55,327 nt of DNA. It comes from Algoriphagus sediminis. Lineage in GTDB: Bacteria > Bacteroidota > Bacteroidia > Cytophagales > Cyclobacteriaceae. The notes under the pieces are model-generated. The model saw only the letters and a program-made list of their open reading frames with translations, did no database searches and had not been told where the DNA came from. The stretch lies in assembly GCF_030403435.1 (NCBI RefSeq), contig NZ_JAUEPH010000010.1:1-55327 (forward strand). The letters run 5' to 3'. The stretch's first letter is position 1, and every line of letters begins with the position of its first letter. The translations under genes and the position numbers were made by a program. This document shows positions 52,339-55,327 of the stretch, one piece after another.

Positions 52339-54714
52339 CTAAGCTGTTTTATAGAGTTCCGTCTCAAGCTCCTTCAAGGCTTCCAGGTATTGATTCTTAC
52401 CTCCAAATGATTTCACCAACTGAGGTAAAGAACCCATGGCATTGAAAGGTTGAACCTTTAGTATTTCCATGTCTTCAATCGAAAGGATGCCTTCATTCTC
52501 ATACTTGTCCAAAAGTGCCTTTATCACATTTTGGGCTTGTTCAGAGTATTTGCCAAAATAATTGCGCTTTCGGACATTATTAGCTCTTTCTTGACGAGTA
52601 AGAGGAGGTTGATCAAAGGCTACATGAAGAATGAGATCAAAAGTATCCATCTCCTTACCAACTTCCTTTTTCAATTCATCTAGGAATACACCTTCTTCCA
52701 ATAGTTCCTGAATAATGACCTCTTTCTTTTCTTCAGAAGTCCAACGACTTATGAAAGTGCTGAGGTCAGAATATCTTTCTTTGATATTTTTTCGTGAGTA
52801 GTCCGTAAGACTTTCAGTAATCAGCTTTCCATCACTATCAAGATATTGGACTCTTTCATTGGAAACATTAACCGGAACTCCTTTTATGTAATATTTTGTC
52901 GGTTCGCCAGGCTCTCCTCCAGGAGGTCCAAGTGGAGGGATGCCTCCTGACCCTCCTCCATTGCCAGTATCACCTTGGTCATTTTCCTCTTCGTCCTCTC
53001 CACCATTGGTCTCCTCGGGAGGAATAATCGGTTCTTCTGGCTTTGGCTCCCAAATTTGAACTGGGTCTCCATCAAAATCTTCATCTGCAAAAAGGTTGGT
53101 GGCCTTTCTAAAGTCCATGATGGTAAAAAAGACTTTGTTGTCTTGCTCTCTAATTCTGGTTCCTCTTCCAACGATCTGTTTAAACTCTGTCATGGAACCG
53201 ATATTGGCTTCAAGGACGATTAGTTTAACCATCTTCGTGTCCACCCCTGTGGTTAAAAGTTTAGAAGTAGTAGCTATAACAGGGAGACGTTCTTCTACGT
53301 CGATAAATCTTTCTATTTCATGTTTGCCCACTTCATCATTACCTGTTATTCGAACGACATAGTTAGGGTGCTTTTTGACTAATTCTACATTAGCATTCAC
53401 TAATGCTTGTCTCATACGTTCAGCATGCTCTGTATCTATGCAAAAGACTATTGTTTTTGAGAAAGGATCAGTCTGTTGCAGAAATTCAGTGATTTTATTT
53501 GCAACGGTCTGAGTTCGCTCATCTATAACCAAGGTTCTATCAAAGTCCTTGTTGTTATACACCCGATCTTCTATTTCATTACCGTATTGATCGATTTTAC
53601 CTACTTCTGGTCTGTAACCATCATCAATGTTTAGTGCAAGTCTGATTACCTTGTAAGGGGCAAGAAAGCCATCATCGATACCTTGTTTCAATGAATAAGT
53701 GTAAACTGGCTCTCCGAAGTAAGCCATGTTAGAAACATCTTTTGTCTCCTTAGGCGTAGCTGTCAATCCAATGTGTATAGCACCTTCAAAGTAATTTAAA
53801 ATCTCTCTCCATGCCGATGCTTCCGAGGCACTTCCTCTGTGACACTCGTCTATAATGATACAATCGAAGAAATCAGGTGAGAATTGTTTGAAAGCCTTTT
53901 TAGCTTCTTCCGGGCTGGTCAATCCTTGATAGATACCGAAATATACTTGGTAAGCTTTATCGATTTTTCGGCCAGTTATTTTAGTCATGATGTCTTGGCC
54001 AAAAGGTTTGAAATCTCCACTCTTGGTTTGATCAGTCAGGATGTTTCTATCTGCTAAAAAGAGTATTCTCTTAACTGCTCCCGCTTTATGCAATCTCCAA
54101 GCAATTTGGAAAGCTGTGTAAGTCTTACCTGTACCCGTAGCCATTACCAAAAGAATTCGATTTTGACCCTTAGCAACCGCCTCTACAGTTCTATTTATGG
54201 CAACAGATTGATAATAACGAGGCTCTTTACCTGACTCATCCTTGTGGTATTCCTGCTTTACTATCTTTTCCTCTTCTGGTGACTTAATGCCCTTTACTTT
54301 TCTGTATCTGGCCCATAGATTTTCTGGTGATGGGAAATCGTTCATGGTTAGCTCTCTCTCCATTTTTCCATCCTGGGCACTCATGTCATGGAAAAGAAAG
54401 CCATGGCCATTAGAGCTAAAAACAAAAGGTATATCAAGCATTCTGGCATACTCCAAAGCTTGCTGCATTCCTGAACCAATAGAATGGTTGGCATCTTTTG
54501 CTTCAATAATTGCAATCGGATGACCACTGATGTGGTATAGTATGTAATCTGCTCTCTTTCTTTTGCCTCTTGTGTAAAGATTCCCCCGAACATTAATTCG
54601 GCCATCAGTGAAGGTTACCTCTCTTCGTACTTGTTTCTTAATATCCCACCCGGCTTTTTGAATAGCAGGAGTGATATATTTCATGCAGATATCTATCTCT
54701 GAAAAATGCTTCAT
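52339..54714 (-). CDS. hsdR: Type I restriction endonuclease subunit HsdR
   Basis: A 791-residue protein of the shorter EcoEI-like type. The nuclease site is Asp56, Glu71 and Lys73 (ADYILYH, IIEAKD); then the SF2 translocase with Walker A MATGTGKT (191-198), DECH (289-292), TATP (318-321) and QIVGRGTR (513-520). A Gly/Pro/Glu-rich linker at about 560-605 leads to a C-terminal domain of about 180 residues. All catalytic motifs look intact. It is the first gene of the operon, and a hairpin followed by T residues lies in its leader. Confidence 0.93.
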   Translation of the reverse strand: MKHFSEIDICMKYITPAIQKAGWDIKKQVRREVTFTDGRINVRGNLYTRGKRKRADYILYHISGHPIAIIEAKDANHSIGSGMQQALEYARMLDIPFVFSSNGHGFLFHDMSAQDGKMERELTMNDFPSPENLWARYRKVKGIKSPEEEKIVKQEYHKDESGKEPRYYQSVAINRTVEAVAKGQNRILLVMATGTGKTYTAFQIAWRLHKAGAVKRILFLADRNILTDQTKSGDFKPFGQDIMTKITGRKIDKAYQVYFGIYQGLTSPEEAKKAFKQFSPDFFDCIIIDECHRGSASEASAWREILNYFEGAIHIGLTATPKETKDVSNMAYFGEPVYTYSLKQGIDDGFLAPYKVIRLALNIDDGYRPEVGKIDQYGNEIEDRVYNNKDFDRTLVIDERTQTVANKITEFLQQTDPFSKTIVFCIDTEHAERMRQALVNANVELVKKHPNYVVRITGNDEVGKHEIERFIDVEERLPVIATTSKLLTTGVDTKMVKLIVLEANIGSMTEFKQIVGRGTRIREQDNKVFFTIMDFRKATNLFADEDFDGDPVQIWEPKPEEPIIPPEETNGGEDEEENDQGDTGNGGGSGGIPPLGPPGGEPGEPTKYYIKGVPVNVSNERVQYLDSDGKLITESLTDYSRKNIKERYSDLSTFISRWTSEEKKEVIIQELLEEGVFLDELKKEVGKEMDTFDLILHVAFDQPPLTRQERANNVRKRNYFGKYSEQAQNVIKALLDKYENEGILSIEDMEILKVQPFNAMGSLPQLVKSFGGKNQYLEALKELETELYKTA

Positions 54715-54723
54715 GTCATGGTT

Positions 54724-54748
54724 TAAAAAGCCCTTTTAAGCTAGGGCT
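54724..54748 (-). promoter_or_regulatory. Terminator-like hairpin in the hsdR leader
   Basis: On the minus strand, a 6-bp stem (54743-54748 with 54729-54734) is followed by five T, ending about 10 bp before the hsdR start. A terminator here would reduce transcription into the restriction operon, so it may be an attenuator. The stem is short. Confidence 0.35.
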
Positions 54749-54905
54749 GATTACCTTGCTATCAAAATAGTTTGGGATAAAAGGTGGATTATTTGCTTGT
54801 CACAAATTGACGACCATGACTGCTTTAGACAAGGCTCGAAATCAACACCGATATTCCCTGAGAAAGGCAAAGAATTGATTATATTTAGTTTAAAACCAAC
54901 CAACT

Positions 54906-55327
54906 ATGCTAACCAAAACGCTTGAAAAACCAAACTACCTTTCAGATAAGGAATTTCTCTTTGCAAACTATTATCTGGGAGAGGCAAATTTGAATGCGAC
55001 AGAAGCAGCGAAGCTTGCAGGATATAGTGAGCATACAGCTAGACAACAAGGCTCAAGACTGTTGTCAAATGTTAACATCAAAAGCTACATCCAGACCCAA
55101 GTAGCTGAGGTATTAGAGAAAGAAGGAGTGACTCAGGAAAGAGTCTTGCAAGAAATTATTTCCATAGCCTTTGCAAGGATTTCAGATTTGTATCAAGATG
55201 GCTGGACACTAAAGCCCGTAAGTCAAATACCGAAGGACAAGATAGGAGCCATTGATGTGAAGATTACCGAATCCAATAATGGAAAAAGAAAGACTGTTAC
55301 TGTTTCAAATAATTCAAATGCTAAGAT
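54906..55327 (+). CDS. terS: Phage-type small terminase subunit (partial at window end)
   Basis: Begins at ATG 54906 after an AACCAACTATG context like that of the integrase. The first 118 residues precede the repeat: LSDKEFLFANYYL, NATEAAKLAGYS, ARQQGSRLLSN and a helix-rich segment to GWTLKP, matching Terminase_2-type small subunits (a helix-turn-helix near residues 30-55). The frame stays open to the window end and continues at 1-111, giving 154 residues. Small terminase recognises pac DNA; no large terminase accompanies it. An orphan small terminase in an island suggests redirection of a helper phage's packaging. It could also be a leftover of a prophage. Confidence 0.85.
   Translation, partial: MLTKTLEKPNYLSDKEFLFANYYLGEANLNATEAAKLAGYSEHTARQQGSRLLSNVNIKSYIQTQVAEVLEKEGVTQERVLQEIISIAFARISDLYQDGWTLKPVSQIPKDKIGAIDVKITESNNGKRKTVTVSNNSNAK
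55260..55327 (+). repeat. 68-bp terminal direct repeat, right copy
   Basis: Identical to bases 1-68 and in the same reading frame of the small terminase gene. See the left copy for the two possible explanations. Confidence 0.97.

Larger units (their letters stand above)
42091..55327 (+). mobile_element. Satellite-like integrative element (left end to beyond the window)
   Basis: Starts at the tRNA remnant and carries an integrase, two small regulators, a RepA-like ATPase, a primase-like protein, a complete type I restriction-modification operon with an added nuclease, and a small terminase gene. No relaxase, conjugation, portal, capsid or large terminase gene is visible in the 13.2 kb shown. 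The right end and intact tRNA lie outside. This content fits a phage-satellite-like island better than a conjugative element. Confidence 0.7.

Noticed and set aside
42289..54714. CBASS, retron, CRISPR-Cas or Argonaute genes among the cargo
   Set aside because: I read all frames of the element for cyclase, reverse transcriptase, Cas or PIWI motifs and found none; the defence cargo is the restriction operon only. No CRISPR-like repeat array is present anywhere in the window.
1..55327. A 55.3-kb circular plasmid or phage closed by the 68-bp end repeat
   Set aside because: Not excluded, but the 38 kb between the tRNA-Asn and the tRNA remnant looks like ordinary chromosome, no partition genes or phage structural genes are present, and the remnant tRNA does not match tRNA-Asn. 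A repeat-caused assembly break fits better.

Overview
The window looks like chromosomal DNA of a Bacteroidota bacterium, most likely of the order Cytophagales (Cyclobacteriaceae/Algoriphagus-like). The evidence is family content: a SusC-type carboxypeptidase-like N-terminus on a TonB receptor, HYC_CC_PP-type and DUF2911 proteins, Tat-exported Gfo/Idh/MocA oxidoreductases, a gluconate-2-dehydrogenase-subunit-3/GMC pair, many lipoproteins and few Shine-Dalgarno sites. The genus is inference.

Layout. (1) Positions 1-3845: the last 36 codons of a phage-type small terminase gene (terS), a large lipoprotein, three small unknown genes, then the 3' end of an intact tRNA-Asn. I read this as the distal end of an integrated island. 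(2) 3846-42090: ordinary host genes. They include CtlX citrulline hydrolase; a peptidoglycan-salvage cluster (NagZ-like GH3, AmpG-like permease, acetyltransferase, GHL10 glycosidase, amidase); a DeoR regulator; a penicillin-acylase-type hydrolase; a metal module (HMA protein, TonB receptor, HYC_CC_PP protein); a diheme cytochrome c; an M20 amidohydrolase; a patatin/beta-barrel protein; a GMC oxidoreductase pair; a degenerate alpha/beta hydrolase with a TPR-like tail; a papain-like protease; a sulfatase; two Gfo/Idh/MocA proteins; an M28 peptidase; a SLATT-like pair; and several small enzymes. (3) 42091-55327: a mobile element. It starts at a 3' tRNA remnant and carries a tyrosine integrase, a small regulator, a helix-turn-helix/AlpA-like protein, a RepA-like ATPase, a zinc-finger primase-like protein, a complete type I restriction-modification operon with an additional PD-(D/E)XK nuclease gene, and a terS gene that runs off the end.

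The most interesting reading is that region 3 is a phage-satellite-like island. Integrase, small HTH protein, ATPase plus primase, defence cargo and an orphan small terminase, with no capsid, portal or large terminase in view, is the gene logic of phage-inducible chromosomal islands. The first and last 68 bases of the window are identical, and both lie in frame inside terS. Joined, they give one uninterrupted 154-residue protein. Either the contig closes on itself or two related islands share terS and the assembly broke there. The tRNA evidence favours two islands: the remnant at 42091-42113 does not match tRNA-Asn, and both junctions have the orientation expected for the left end of one island and the right end of another.

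Within the element, a 55-bp near-palindrome with six GTAC sites at 9-9-7-9-9 spacing lies at the start of the primase-like gene and is a candidate origin or operator. All family calls rest on motifs read by eye; no database search was run.
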